A stretch of 64,000 nt of DNA, from contig NZ_JAMHGA010000001.1 of the NCBI RefSeq assembly GCF_023660105.1, forward strand, positions 1 through 64,000. Reading direction: 5' to 3'. The notes under the pieces are model-generated. The model saw only the letters and a list, made by a program, of their open reading frames with translations, was not told where the DNA came from and searched no databases. The position numbers and the translations under genes were made by a program. The DNA comes from Desulfovibrio aminophilus. GTDB taxonomy: Bacteria > Desulfobacterota > Desulfovibrionia > Desulfovibrionales > Desulfovibrionaceae. Below, piece by piece: positions 1 to 9,602 of this stretch (position 1 is the first letter of the stretch; each line of letters starts with the position of its first letter).

Positions 1-12
1 TATAAGAGACAG
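1..12. other. Residual Tn5/Nextera mosaic-end adapter
   Basis: The first 12 bases, TATAAGAGACAG, are identical to the last 12 bases of the 19-bp transposase mosaic end used in tagmentation libraries. They sit exactly at the left edge and the reading frame of the neighbouring gene carries on cleanly from base 13, so this is best read as untrimmed adapter at a contig end, not genomic DNA. Seen: the exact match at position 1. Inferred: its origin. Confidence 0.85.
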
Positions 13-1173
13 GGCCTCGGGCGCGGCCTTGGCAGGCGCGGCCTTGGCGGGCGCGGGCGGCGGAAGCGCCGGTCCCGTCGGCACGGAGGACATGTCCGGC
101 ATGGGCACGTCCGCCTGGCCGTCGGCGGCCGGAGCCGCCCCGGCGGGAGCCGGTGGTTGCGCCGCGGCGTCCACCGGACGCTTCACCTCGCCGAAGCCGT
201 TTCCGGCGGGCTGGGCAGGCAGGGAGCCTCCAGCCAGCTCGGCCAGGCGCACCTCCTCGGGGCCCTTGTTCACGGCCTTGAAGCGCACCTCGCCGTCTGG
301 GCCCACGGGCACCTCGCGCGCCTCGGGGGCCGGGACCATCTGGCCCACGGTCCCGTTGCCGCCGGGGCCCAGCTGGGTGCGCACGGAATACGGCACGGAG
401 AAATATGGTTCCTGTCCGGGGGCGGCGTCCCCCGCCGCTCCGGGCATGGGCAGTTCCGTCTCCACGGCGGGAGCGGCTCCGCGCTTGCTCGACTGCACCA
501 CCACGGGCTCGGCCGGGGCCTTCTCGGCCTTGCGGCGCTGCTCGGGAGCGGGAGCCGGGACCTGCGCCGCGGGCTGGACCGGAGCGGGCGCGGCTTCCTG
601 CCGGACCGGCTCGGCCTTGGGCCTGACCTCGGCTTTGGCCTTGGCTTCCGCGTTGGGCTTGGCCTCAACCTTCGGCTTGGCCGGCTCCTTGGCCTTGGGC
701 TTGGGAGCGGGCTCGGCCTTGCGGGGCTCGGCCGCAGCCGGAGCCGGGGCCGGGGTTTCGGCCGCGCGCCCGCGGCCCCAGCGCGCGCCGATGGGATCGC
801 GGAAGACGGTGATCTGGAAGCCGCCGGGACGGCCGGCGGTGACGTAGCCGAAGGCGTTGGTGTTCAGGCGCACGCGCAGGCCGGACGCGCCGGGCTCCAC
901 CCCGGCCACCAGGCGGCCGCCGCCCGAGCCGGACGGACGGCTCTCGGACTTCCAGGGATCGGACCCGAGGGAGACGGAAATCTCCTGGGCCCCGCTGCGG
1001 GCCACGGAAAAGGACGGCGGCTGGGCCGAGTCGAAGGTGAAGGTCAGGACGTCGGTGTCCCCGCGTGTCTGGGATTCCAGGCGCAGGGCCAGGGCCGGGG
1101 AGGCGCAGACGAGCCACCCCAGAAGGACTGCGGCGAGCGCCGAGAGAGCCTTCCGACGTATTTTCACGGTCAC
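13..1173 (-). CDS. Secreted Ala/Pro/Lys-rich protein, 3' end missing
   Basis: The frame opens with GTG at 1173 (a second GTG at 1167 is possible; an in-frame TAA lies just upstream) and is still open at base 13, giving 387 residues without a stop. The N-terminus has a signal peptide: KIRRKA followed by a hydrophobic run ending in ASPALA. About 110 residues follow that look like a small beta-rich domain (TFTFDSAQ, RVRLNTNAFGYVTAG), resembling the AMIN-like heads of envelope proteins. From about residue 130 the chain is low-complexity, rich in Ala, Pro, Lys and Glu. It starts 59 bp downstream of the sigma-54 activator gene and is probably co-transcribed with it. In related bacteria such heads often precede TPR domains, but that part would lie beyond the contig end, so no function is assigned. 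No clear ribosome binding site is visible. Confidence 0.7.
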
Positions 1174-1232
1174 GTCGCGCGGTTATGCAAGGAGCGTGCT
1201 ATCCTCACGAAAGCCCTCCCCGCGGTCCGGGC

Positions 1233-2261
<1,029 letters not shown>

Positions 2262-2300
2262 GCCGCCTCCGTGCCGATGACCCAGAATTCCCTCTCTCCC

Positions 2301-2316
2301 TGTCAATGAAATGACA
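2301..2316. promoter_or_regulatory. Inverted repeat upstream of the sigma-54 activator gene
   Basis: TGTCA, six bases, TGACA forms a perfect 5-bp inverted repeat about 40 bp upstream of the activator start, in the only AT-rich part of this intergenic stretch. It could be an operator, possibly autoregulatory. Short palindromes like this also occur by chance. Confidence 0.25.
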
Positions 2317-2367
2317 CAAAGTCAATGGCTTTGGCCGGATACCTGGGCGGCCACCAGCCCAAAGGCG

Positions 2368-2405
2368 AAAAAAAACGCCGCGTCCGGGCGGGCCGGACGC
2401 GGCGT
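2368..2405 (-). terminator. Rho-independent terminator of the flavoprotein gene
   Basis: A 13-bp perfect stem (2375-2387 with 2393-2405) is followed on the minus strand by a run of T residues (A-run at 2368-2375 on the plus strand). It lies 10 bp after the stop of the flavoprotein gene. Confidence 0.9.
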
Positions 2406-2415
2406 CCGTCGGGTC

Positions 2416-3819
2416 TCAGCCCTGGCCGCGGGCCAGGATCTCCTTGGCCGGGATGAGCGCAGTGGCCGCCGCCGAGACGATGTTTCCGGCCACGCCGGGC
2501 CCGTCACCGGCCACGAAGAGCCCGCGCACCTTGGTCTCCAGGTTGCTCCCGGTGTCCACCTGGGTGGCGAAGAACTTGATCTCCGGGGCGTAGAGCAGGG
2601 TCTCGTCGTTGGCCACCCCGCGCACCACCTGGTTGAGCTTTTCCAGGCCCTCGACCACGTTGGTCAGGATGCGCTCGGGCAGGGCCATGGCGATGTCGCC
2701 CGGCTCCACGTCCTTGAGAGTGGGAGTCACGAAGCTGTTCCTGATCCGGGTCCAGGTGCTGCGGCGTCCGCGCTTCAGGTCCCCGAAGCGCTGGAGGATG
2801 GGCTTGCCGCCGCCGATGAGCGTGGCCAGCCGTCCGATGGACTCGCCGTAGGCCTGGTTGTCCGAGACCGGCTCGGTGAGCACCACCTTGGAGAGGAAGG
2901 CGAAGTTGGTGTTCTCGGACTTCTTGTCCATGTAGGCGTGGCCGTTGACGCAGACGAAGTCCTGGTAGTTCTCCAGGGAGACGAAGCCGCCCTGGTTCGT
3001 GCAGAAGGTGCGGGTCTGGTCGTCGTACTTGGCCGTGCGGATGAAGAAGGTAGGGTCGTAGATCACGTCGCAGAGATCCTGCATGATGTCCTTGTGGACC
3101 TCCACGCGCACGCCCACCTCGATGCCCCGCTGGGACACGCCGATGCCGAGCTTGCGGACCACGCCGCCCACCCATTCCGCGCCCACCCGGCCGGGGGCCA
3201 GGATCACGTTGCGGCAGGCGTACTCGCCCCGGCTGGTGACCACGCCGCGCACCTCGCCGTCCTCCACGAGCACGTCGCGGACCTCCTCCGAGGTGTGGAT
3301 GACCACGCCCTTGTCCCGGATGTACTCGGCCATGCGCGCGATGTGCCGGGGCAGGTTCTCGCTGCCCAGGTGCTTCTGGCGGATGAGCAGCAGGTCGATG
3401 CCGTTCTTCTTGGCGGTCTGGCGGATGGCCCGGGCGGCGTCCATGTCCGTGGGGAAGACCTGGCCGTCCATGCCGAAGCGGTCGAAGACGGCCTCGGTCT
3501 CCTCGATCAGGGCCACGGCCTCGGGCTCGTCCATGAACTGGGTCAGGTCGGTCTTGCCCAGCTTGTGGATGAAATTCAGCTTGCCGTCGGAGAACAGCCC
3601 GGCCCCGCCGATGCCGCAGAGGATGTTGCAGGGGCGGCATTTCATGCAGCGCCGCGCGCCCGCGATGGGGCACTCGCGCTTCTGCGGGGGCTTGCCCTTC
3701 TCCACCATGAGCACGGACAGGCCGGAGTGCTCGGCCAGCCAGTAGGAGGCGAACAGCCCGGCCGGGCCGCCGCCGACCACGATCACGTCGAAATCCGTCT
3801 TCACGCTCTTGGCGTTCAT
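2416..3819 (-). CDS. FAD-dependent dehydrogenase with cysteine cluster
   Basis: A 467-residue flavoprotein of the NAD(P)/FAD-dependent dehydrogenase type often annotated as uncharacterised (COG2509-like). The N-terminus has the dinucleotide-binding motif VVGGGPAGLFAS (around 14-25), and the C-terminus has GLFVAGDGPGVAGNI, typical for the second FAD contact. A compact cysteine cluster at Cys50, 58, 61, 64 and 68 (CMKCRPCNILC) suggests metal or Fe-S binding and is characteristic of this subgroup. The start at 3819 is supported by GGAGAAAAG just before ATG; an upstream in-frame ATG at 3891 has weaker support. It is about 100 bp downstream of the small flagellar gene and may belong to that operon. 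The substrate cannot be predicted. Confidence 0.85.
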   Translation of the reverse strand: MNAKSVKTDFDVIVVGGGPAGLFASYWLAEHSGLSVLMVEKGKPPQKRECPIAGARRCMKCRPCNILCGIGGAGLFSDGKLNFIHKLGKTDLTQFMDEPEAVALIEETEAVFDRFGMDGQVFPTDMDAARAIRQTAKKNGIDLLLIRQKHLGSENLPRHIARMAEYIRDKGVVIHTSEEVRDVLVEDGEVRGVVTSRGEYACRNVILAPGRVGAEWVGGVVRKLGIGVSQRGIEVGVRVEVHKDIMQDLCDVIYDPTFFIRTAKYDDQTRTFCTNQGGFVSLENYQDFVCVNGHAYMDKKSENTNFAFLSKVVLTEPVSDNQAYGESIGRLATLIGGGKPILQRFGDLKRGRRSTWTRIRNSFVTPTLKDVEPGDIAMALPERILTNVVEGLEKLNQVVRGVANDETLLYAPEIKFFATQVDTGSNLETKVRGLFVAGDGPGVAGNIVSAAATALIPAKEILARGQG

Positions 3820-3919
3820 CTTTTCTCCATGCGCCGGACACGATTGGAGCCCGCCGGCGCCTGGGCGCTCATGCGGGCTCACCCTCTGCACGCGGCCCGG
3901 GGCCGCCGCGACGCCCCGT

Positions 3920-4294
3920 TCAGACGACCATGTCCAGCAGGTTTCCGGTCATCTGGTCCCAGGCCCGGACAGCGGAGGCGTTGGCGTTGAAGGCCGCCTC
4001 GTTCACGCCCATGGAGACCATCTCGTGGGCGATGTCCGTGTTGCTGCCCTGCACGTAGGCGGGCACGGCCTCGGTCCGTCCGGCGTCGTTCTCGAGCTTG
4101 GTGGTGGAGATCTGGGGGCCGGGGTCGGAGCTGCGGCGCACGTCGGCCACGGCCACGCCGCCCTCGGCGGTGGTTTCGAAGTCCACGCGGCTCGAACGGA
4201 AACCCTCGGTGTTCACGTTGGCGATGTTGTTCGCCGTCACCTGCTGGGCCACGCTGAAGGCCCCAAGGGCCTGGGAGCTCGCATCGATGTTCAT
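3920..4294 (-). CDS. Small flagellar basal-body rod-family protein
   Basis: A 124-residue protein with the N-terminal rod-family motif (SVAQQVTANNIANVNTEGF at about 14-32, the ANNIAN-N-T-G signature of FlgB/C/F/G) and a C-terminal heptad stretch (VSMGVNEAAFNANASAVRAWDQM) as in the axial proteins' coiled coil. It is close to FlgC in length but lacks obvious FlgC-specific sequence, so no symbol is given. It would be exported through the flagellar type III apparatus and sit in the rod or hook. It lies 23 bp after folE2, far from any other rod gene in this window, and is probably read from the same transcript as nikR-folE2. AAGGA lies upstream of the ATG. Confidence 0.82.
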   Translation of the reverse strand: MNIDASSQALGAFSVAQQVTANNIANVNTEGFRSSRVDFETTAEGGVAVADVRRSSDPGPQISTTKLENDAGRTEAVPAYVQGSNTDIAHEMVSMGVNEAAFNANASAVRAWDQMTGNLLDMVV

Positions 4295-4317
4295 GGCCTT
4301 CGTCCTTGATATTCCTT

Positions 4318-5097
4318 TTAGCTCTTTTCCACGCGCCTTTCAATAGCGGCCACGGCCGAGTGGTCGTGGATGGATTCGAAGCTCTCCACCTCCACCCGGA
4401 ACCAGGTGATGCGCGGATGCTCGGAGAGGCCCTTGGCCGCCGTGCGCACCACGTCCTCCACGAAGGTGGGCTGGGCGAAGGCCGTCTCGGTGACGTACTT
4501 CTCGTCCTCGCGCTTGAGCAGGGTGTACACCGGCGAGGAGCCCGAGCGCTCGGCGATCTCGATGAGATCCTCCAGCCAGAGGAAGCCCTTGAAGCGCGCG
4601 CTCACGCGCACCTCGGCCCGCTGGCTGTGGGCCCCCTCGCGGCTGATGGCCTTGGAGCAGGGGCAGACGGTCATCACCGGCACGTCCACGCCCAGGGTGA
4701 AGTCCAGGCGGCCGTCGCGGTACTCCCCGCCCACGTGGCAGGTGTAGCCCATGAGCCCCCGGCTGCCGCTCACCGGCGAGGTCTGACGCAGGAAGTACGG
4801 GAAGGTGAAGCGGGCGAAGGCCGTGCGGGCCTCCAGGCGGCCGCAGATGTCGGCCAGGAGCTTCTTGAACGAGGCGTAGTCCAGCTCCTCGCTGAAGTCC
4901 TCCAGGGCCTCCACGAAGCGGCTCATGTGGGTGCCCTTGAAGTCCGCGGGCAGGTCCACGGAGAGCTCCACCTTGGCCACGGTGTGCTGGGAGCCCTCGG
5001 CCCGGTCGCGCACCACCAGGGGCAGGCGCAGATCCTTGACTCCCACGCGGTCGATGGCCATGGCCACCGGCGCGGGATGCTTCTGCACGTCCTCCAT
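4318..5097 (-). CDS. folE2: GTP cyclohydrolase FolE2 (type IB)
   Basis: A 259-residue GTP cyclohydrolase of the FolE2/MptA family, which converts GTP to 7,8-dihydroneopterin triphosphate for folate or queuosine synthesis. Diagnostic segments are the CPCSKAIS motif with Cys145/Cys147, AHSQR with His157, and the C-terminal HDHSAVA. The family normally has about 250-300 residues, so the protein looks complete. Its ATG overlaps the nikR stop by one base (TGATG), indicating translational coupling. FolE2 is the version that works with metals other than zinc, and in several bacteria is Zur-controlled; here it is coupled to a nickel regulator instead, which is unusual context. Confidence 0.93.
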   Translation of the reverse strand: MEDVQKHPAPVAMAIDRVGVKDLRLPLVVRDRAEGSQHTVAKVELSVDLPADFKGTHMSRFVEALEDFSEELDYASFKKLLADICGRLEARTAFARFTFPYFLRQTSPVSGSRGLMGYTCHVGGEYRDGRLDFTLGVDVPVMTVCPCSKAISREGAHSQRAEVRVSARFKGFLWLEDLIEIAERSGSSPVYTLLKREDEKYVTETAFAQPTFVEDVVRTAAKGLSEHPRITWFRVEVESFESIHDHSAVAAIERRVEKS

Positions 5098-5516
5098 CAG
5101 AGCAGGTCCTGCCCCGTGGTGGTCAGGCCCAGCTGGCCGTGCTTCACGCCCTTGGAGGAGATGAGCTTCTGGCCCAGGGTCTTGATCTTGTCCGCCGGGC
5201 CCTTGAGCACGAGCACTTCCAGACAGTTGTGGTGGTCCAGGTGCACGTGCAGGGTGGAGAGGATCACGTCGTGCACGTCGTGCTGGATCTCCAAAAGCTT
5301 CTGGGTCAGGCCGCTGTGGTGGTGGTCGTAGACCAGGGACAGGGTTCCGGCCAGCTCGCCCTTGGCCTCCTCCCACTCGCGCTGCACGAGCATGTTGCGG
5401 ATGAGGTCGCGGATGGCCTCGGAACGGGTCTGGTAGCTCTTCTCCTCGCAGACGCGGTCGAAGCGGTCCAGAAGGTCGGAGTCCAGGGACACGCCGAAAC
5501 GGATGGTCTTGCCCAT
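5097..5516 (-). CDS. nikR: Nickel-responsive regulator NikR
   Basis: A 139-residue ribbon-helix-helix repressor with a C-terminal ACT-like nickel domain. The N-terminus [16 protein letters not shown] is the RHH DNA-binding motif. The high-affinity nickel ligands of E. coli NikR (His76, His87, His89, Cys95) are all present with the same spacing as His79, His90, His92 and Cys98. It controls nickel uptake or nickel enzyme genes according to the family. It lies 14 bp after the methyltransferase gene and overlaps folE2, so the three are one transcript. No nik transporter gene is in the window. Confidence 0.95.
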   Translation of the reverse strand: MGKTIRFGVSLDSDLLDRFDRVCEEKSYQTRSEAIRDLIRNMLVQREWEEAKGELAGTLSLVYDHHHSGLTQKLLEIQHDVHDVILSTLHVHLDHHNCLEVLVLKGPADKIKTLGQKLISSKGVKHGQLGLTTTGQDLL

Positions 5517-5530
5517 GATGTCGGCTCCTT

Positions 5531-6217
5531 TCAGGTTTGCCGTGCCAGTTCCCAGAGATGCACCGTTGCCGAGTATTCCCCGCCGGTGGCGGCGGGGACG
5601 GATTCCGTGGTCAGCCGTTCGGCGCGCCAGCCCAGGCCGCGCAGCTCGTCCCAGACCCCGAGGGAGATCTCCCGCGCGGGCTCGGCGATCCAGATCGCCC
5701 CGCCCGGGGCCAGGACCCGGCGGAACAACCGCTCCAGCGGCTCGAAGAAGCGGCGCTCGTAGAGGATGTCCGCCCCGAAGACGCGCTCGAACGCCCCTTG
5801 GGCCAGGCCGGGCTCCCGCCAGTCCATCTGGGTCCAGAGCACGTCCACGCCGTTGAGCCGGGCGTTGTCGCGGGCGAAGGCCAGGGCCGGGTACTCGTAG
5901 TCCAGGCCCAGGACCCGGCCGCCCCGGTCGGCGGCGGCGATGGCCGTGAGGCCCAGGCCGCAGCCCAGGTCCAGGCAGGTCCGCCCGGCCACCCGGCCGG
6001 GCTCGCGGACGATCCAGTCGGCCAGGAGCACCGACGCGGGCCAGAGCTCCACCCAGTAGGGCAGGCGCTCGTCGTCGCCGAACTGGTCCGCGTCCAGGTC
6101 CTCCCAGAGGCTTTCCAGGTCCGCCGTGCGTTCCAGCACGTAGGCCCGGCCTCCGGCCCGGACTTCCAGGCGCTGGCGGGGCCCGGCAAGCGGATCACGC
6201 GGCTCTCTCGGCTCCAT
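5531..6217 (-). CDS. Class I SAM methyltransferase (methyltransf_16-like)
   Basis: A 228-residue S-adenosylmethionine-dependent methyltransferase. Motif I is [13 protein letters not shown] (81-93), the acidic ribose-binding residue is in VLGLDYEYP (about 102-110), and [10 protein letters not shown] (53-62) is the segment found in the METTL/Nnt1-like family that methylates protein lysines. The true substrate is unknown. GAGGAA precedes the ATG. It is the first gene of the minus-strand set running through nikR and folE2. Confidence 0.8.
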   Translation of the reverse strand: MEPREPRDPLAGPRQRLEVRAGGRAYVLERTADLESLWEDLDADQFGDDERLPYWVELWPASVLLADWIVREPGRVAGRTCLDLGCGLGLTAIAAADRGGRVLGLDYEYPALAFARDNARLNGVDVLWTQMDWREPGLAQGAFERVFGADILYERRFFEPLERLFRRVLAPGGAIWIAEPAREISLGVWDELRGLGWRAERLTTESVPAATGGEYSATVHLWELARQT

Positions 6218-6429
6218 TTCCTCAGATTAGACCCGGAACGTGGTATTTTCAACCACAATCATGCCACTTGCGGCACATTCCATGCTGCTTCCGTGCGCCG
6301 GAAAGACAGGGAACGGAAAAACAAGGGAAAAATGCGTCCGCGATCGGGGACGGCCGCCCAACGGGGTTTCCATATCGCCTGGGCTCGTGGTATGCAGGGC
6401 TCCCCAATGGAACAGCAAGGAGGATTGCC

Positions 6430-6810
6430 ATGATTCCCTCTGACCGCGCGTACACGAAAAGCCATGAATGGGCCAAGATCGAGGGCGACGTCGCCATCGT
6501 CGGCATCAGCCATTTCGCCCAGGAGCAGTTGGGCGACCTGACCTTCGTCGACCTGCCCCGCGTGGGCGACCAGGTGAGCGCCGGGGCCGAGATGGGCTCC
6601 GTGGAATCGGTGAAGGCCGCCAGCGAGCTCTACTCCCCGGTCACGGGCGAGGTGCTGGAGGTGAACGAGGCGCTGGTCTCCACCCCCGAGAAGGTCAACC
6701 AGGACCCCTACGGCGAGGGCTGGATGCTCAAGGTCAAGCTCGCCGCCGCCCCCGAGGGCCTGCTGGACGCCGCCGCCTACGAGCAGGTGGTCGCCTCCTC
6801 CGCCCATTAA
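6430..6810 (+). CDS. gcvH: Glycine cleavage system H protein
   Basis: A 126-residue lipoyl carrier that shuttles the aminomethyl group between the P, T and L proteins of the glycine cleavage complex. The lipoylation site is Lys62 in [11 protein letters not shown], and the start [14 protein letters not shown] aligns with other GcvH N-termini. The ATG at 6430 is chosen because AAGGAGGA lies just upstream; an earlier in-frame ATG would add a non-homologous leader. First gene of the five-gene operon; 15 bp precede gcvPA. The 212-bp upstream gap shows no recognisable glycine riboswitch. Confidence 0.96.
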   Translation: MIPSDRAYTKSHEWAKIEGDVAIVGISHFAQEQLGDLTFVDLPRVGDQVSAGAEMGSVESVKAASELYSPVTGEVLEVNEALVSTPEKVNQDPYGEGWMLKVKLAAAPEGLLDAAAYEQVVASSAH

Positions 6811-6825
6811 CCTCAGGAGAACTTC

Positions 6826-8160
6826 ATGCCCTTCGTGCCCCACACCCCGGAGGAAATCCGGGAGATGCTGGCCGTCATCGGGGTGGGCTCGGTGGAGGAC
6901 CTCTTCGCCGAGATCACGCCCGAGATGCGGCCCAAGAGCTTCGACCTGCCCTCCGGCAAGTCCGAGATGGAGGTCCTGGCCCACCTGGAACGCCTGGCCG
7001 GAAAGAACGTCTCCGGCCAGGTGAGCTTCCTCGGCGCGGGCTTCTACGACCACCATGTGCCCTCGGCCGTGGACGCGCTCACCTCGCGCGGCGAATTCTA
7101 CACGGCCTACACGCCCTACCAGCCCGAGGCGTCCCAGGGCACGCTCCAGGCCATCTTCGAGTACCAGACGGCGGTCTGCCGCCTGCTCGGCATGGACTGC
7201 GCCAACGCCAGCGTCTACGACGGCGGCACGGCCCTGTTCGAGGCGGCCATGATGGCCGTGCGCCAGACCAAGCGGCGCAAGCTGGTGGTCTGCGAGAGCC
7301 TGAACCCGATCTACCGGGTCATGCTGGCCTCCTATACGGCCAACCTGAACCTGGAGTTCGTCACCGTGCCCCACCGCCAGGGCCGCTCGGACCTGGCCGG
7401 GATGACGACGGCCGTGGACGACCAGACCGCCGCCGTGCTCGTGCAGAGCCCCAACTTCTTCGGCTGCCTGGCCGACTACACCCCGCTGTTCCAGGCCGCC
7501 CGGGCCAAGGGCGCGGTCTCCGTGGTCTCGGCCTACCCCGTGCTCCAGTCGGTGCTCAAGACGCCCGGCGCGATGGGCGCGGACGTGGCCGTGGCCGAGG
7601 GCCAGAGCCTGGGCCTGCCGCTCTCCTTCGGCGGCCCCTACCTGGGCGTCATGACCTGCACCAAGGACATGATCCGCCAGATGCCCGGCCGCATCGTGGG
7701 CCGCACCAAGGATCTGGACGGCCGCACCGGCTACGTGCTCACCCTCCAGGCCCGCGAGCAGCACATCCGCCGCCAGAAGGCCACCTCGAACATCTGCTCC
7801 AACCAGGCCCTCTGCGCCCTGCGCGCCCTGGTCCACCTCTGCCTGCTGGGCGAGGAAGGCCTCAAGCGCACGGCCCTGGTCTCCGTGGAGCGGGCCCACT
7901 ACGCGGCCGAGCGGCTCACCGCCCTGCCCGGCGTGAAGTTCATGAACGACGCGCCCTTCGGCAACGAGTTCGCCGTGCGCCTGCCGGTGAACGCCTTCGA
8001 GGTCGTGGACGCGCTCACCGCCCGGGGCTACGTGCCCGGGTTCCCCCTGGGCCGCTACTACCAGGGCCTGGAAAACTGCCTGCTGGTGGCCTGCACCGAA
8101 AAGACCGGCAAGGAGCAGATCGGCATCCTGGCCGAAATGCTGGGAGGGATGCTGGCATGA
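6826..8160 (+). CDS. gcvPA: Glycine dehydrogenase (decarboxylating) subunit 1
   Basis: A 444-residue N-terminal half of the pyridoxal-phosphate glycine decarboxylase (P protein). Recognisable segments include SFLGAGFYDHHVPSAVD, ANASVYDGGTA and EQHIRRQKATSNICSNQ. This subunit lacks the PLP lysine, which is on the partner. It forms an alpha2beta2 enzyme with GcvPB and decarboxylates glycine, passing the aminomethyl group to the lipoyl arm of GcvH. AGGAG lies upstream. Its stop overlaps the gcvPB start by four bases. Confidence 0.96.
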   Translation: MPFVPHTPEEIREMLAVIGVGSVEDLFAEITPEMRPKSFDLPSGKSEMEVLAHLERLAGKNVSGQVSFLGAGFYDHHVPSAVDALTSRGEFYTAYTPYQPEASQGTLQAIFEYQTAVCRLLGMDCANASVYDGGTALFEAAMMAVRQTKRRKLVVCESLNPIYRVMLASYTANLNLEFVTVPHRQGRSDLAGMTTAVDDQTAAVLVQSPNFFGCLADYTPLFQAARAKGAVSVVSAYPVLQSVLKTPGAMGADVAVAEGQSLGLPLSFGGPYLGVMTCTKDMIRQMPGRIVGRTKDLDGRTGYVLTLQAREQHIRRQKATSNICSNQALCALRALVHLCLLGEEGLKRTALVSVERAHYAAERLTALPGVKFMNDAPFGNEFAVRLPVNAFEVVDALTARGYVPGFPLGRYYQGLENCLLVACTEKTGKEQIGILAEMLGGMLA

Positions 8161-9602
8161 AGACCATCTTCAAGGAATCCGTGACCGGACGCGAGGGCTG
8201 CTGGCCCCAGGCTCCGGCCGCCGACGCCGCCTCCCTGCTGCCCAAGGGGCTCCTGCGCGAGATCCCGGCGGGCCTGCCGGAGGTTTCCGAACTGGACGTG
8301 GTGCGCCACTTCACGCGGCTGTCGCGCAAGAACTTCGGGGTGGACGGCAACTTCTATCCCCTGGGTTCCTGCACCATGAAGTACAACCCCAAGTTCACGG
8401 AGACGGCCGCGGCCCTGCCCGGCTTCACCCGGCTGCACCCGCTCCTGCCCCAGCTCAAGGGCGCGGGCCGCTTCTGCCAGGGCGCCCTGGAGGTGATCCA
8501 CCACCTCGAACAGCTGCTCTGCGAGATCTGCGGCATGGCCGCCTTCACCCTGCACCCCATGGCCGGGGCCCACGGCGAACTCACCGGGGCCATGATCATG
8601 GCCGCCTACCACAAGGACAAGGGCCGCAAGCGGACCAAGATCATCTGCCCGGACTCGGCCCACGGCACCAACCCGGCCTCGGCCTCCATCGCCGGGTTCG
8701 AGGTGGTCAACATCCCCTCCTGCGACGGCATCGTGGACCCGACCGAACTGGCCAAGGTCATGGACGACGACGTGGCGGGCATGATGATGACCTGCCCCAA
8801 CACCCTGGGCCTGTTCGAGAAGCACCTGCCCGAGATCGTCTCCATCCTGCGCTCCAAGGACGCCTTGCTCTACTATGACGGGGCCAACCTGAACGCCATC
8901 CTGGGCAAGATGCGCGTGGGCGACGCGGGCTTCGACGTGGTCCACCTGAACCTGCACAAGACCTTCGCCACGCCCCACGGCGGCGGCGGCCCCGGCTCCG
9001 GCCCGGTGGGCGTCTCGGAGAAGCTCGTGCCCTTCCTGCCCATCTCCCGGGTGAAGAAGCTGGAGGACGGGCAGTACTTCCTGGACTACGACCAGCCCAA
9101 GTCCATCGGCTACGTGGCCCCGTTCTACGGCAACTTCGGCGTGGCCCTGAAGGCCTACGCCTACATCCTGCGCCTGGGCCGCGAGGGCCTGACGCGGGCC
9201 TCGGAGAACGCCGTGCTGGCCGCCAACTACCTGCGCAAACGTCTGGACGGGCACCTGGAGGTGCCCTACGACCGCGTCTGCATGCACGAGTTCGTGGCCT
9301 CGGCCGTGGAGCAGGCCAAGAAGGGCGTGCGCGCCCTGGACATCGCCAAGGCCCTGCTGGACAAGGGCTACCACGCGCCCACGGTGTACTTCCCGCTGAT
9401 CGTCAAGGAAGCGATCATGGTCGAGCCCACCGAGACCGAGAGCAAGGCCACCATGGACCAGTTCGTGGACGACCTCATCGCCATCCTGGAGCAGGCCGAG
9501 AGCGATCCGGCGGCGGTGCGGGCCGCGCCCGTGACCCTGCCGGTGAAGCGCCTGGACGAGACCGCCGCGGCCCGCAACATGGAGCTCACCGATGACCTGT
9601 GA
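8157..9602 (+). CDS. gcvPB: Glycine dehydrogenase (decarboxylating) subunit 2
   Basis: A 481-residue C-terminal half of the P protein. It carries the PLP-binding lysine Lys268 in HLNLHKTFATPHGGGGPG, a hallmark of this family, and DSAHGTNPASA for cofactor contacts. ATGA overlap with gcvPA supports coupled, stoichiometric translation. A much longer apparent reading frame that enters this gene from 6468 is the shifted frame over gcvH-gcvPA and is not a protein. The lpd start lies within its last 11 bases. Confidence 0.96.
   Translation: MKTIFKESVTGREGCWPQAPAADAASLLPKGLLREIPAGLPEVSELDVVRHFTRLSRKNFGVDGNFYPLGSCTMKYNPKFTETAAALPGFTRLHPLLPQLKGAGRFCQGALEVIHHLEQLLCEICGMAAFTLHPMAGAHGELTGAMIMAAYHKDKGRKRTKIICPDSAHGTNPASASIAGFEVVNIPSCDGIVDPTELAKVMDDDVAGMMMTCPNTLGLFEKHLPEIVSILRSKDALLYYDGANLNAILGKMRVGDAGFDVVHLNLHKTFATPHGGGGPGSGPVGVSEKLVPFLPISRVKKLEDGQYFLDYDQPKSIGYVAPFYGNFGVALKAYAYILRLGREGLTRASENAVLAANYLRKRLDGHLEVPYDRVCMHEFVASAVEQAKKGVRALDIAKALLDKGYHAPTVYFPLIVKEAIMVEPTETESKATMDQFVDDLIAILEQAESDPAAVRAAPVTLPVKRLDETAAARNMELTDDL

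Noticed and set aside
6224-6252. TTGAAA-N17-TAATCT promoter for the methyltransferase gene
   Set aside because: Its -10 would end only six bases before the ATG, overlapping the ribosome binding site; not credible with a normal leader.
6218-6429. Glycine riboswitch upstream of gcvH
   Set aside because: No conserved glycine aptamer core could be found in the 212-bp gap.
6468-9602. A 1044-residue frame running through gcvH, gcvPA and gcvPB
   Set aside because: It is the shifted frame over gcvH and gcvPA that joins the true gcvPB frame; only 8157-9602 is real.
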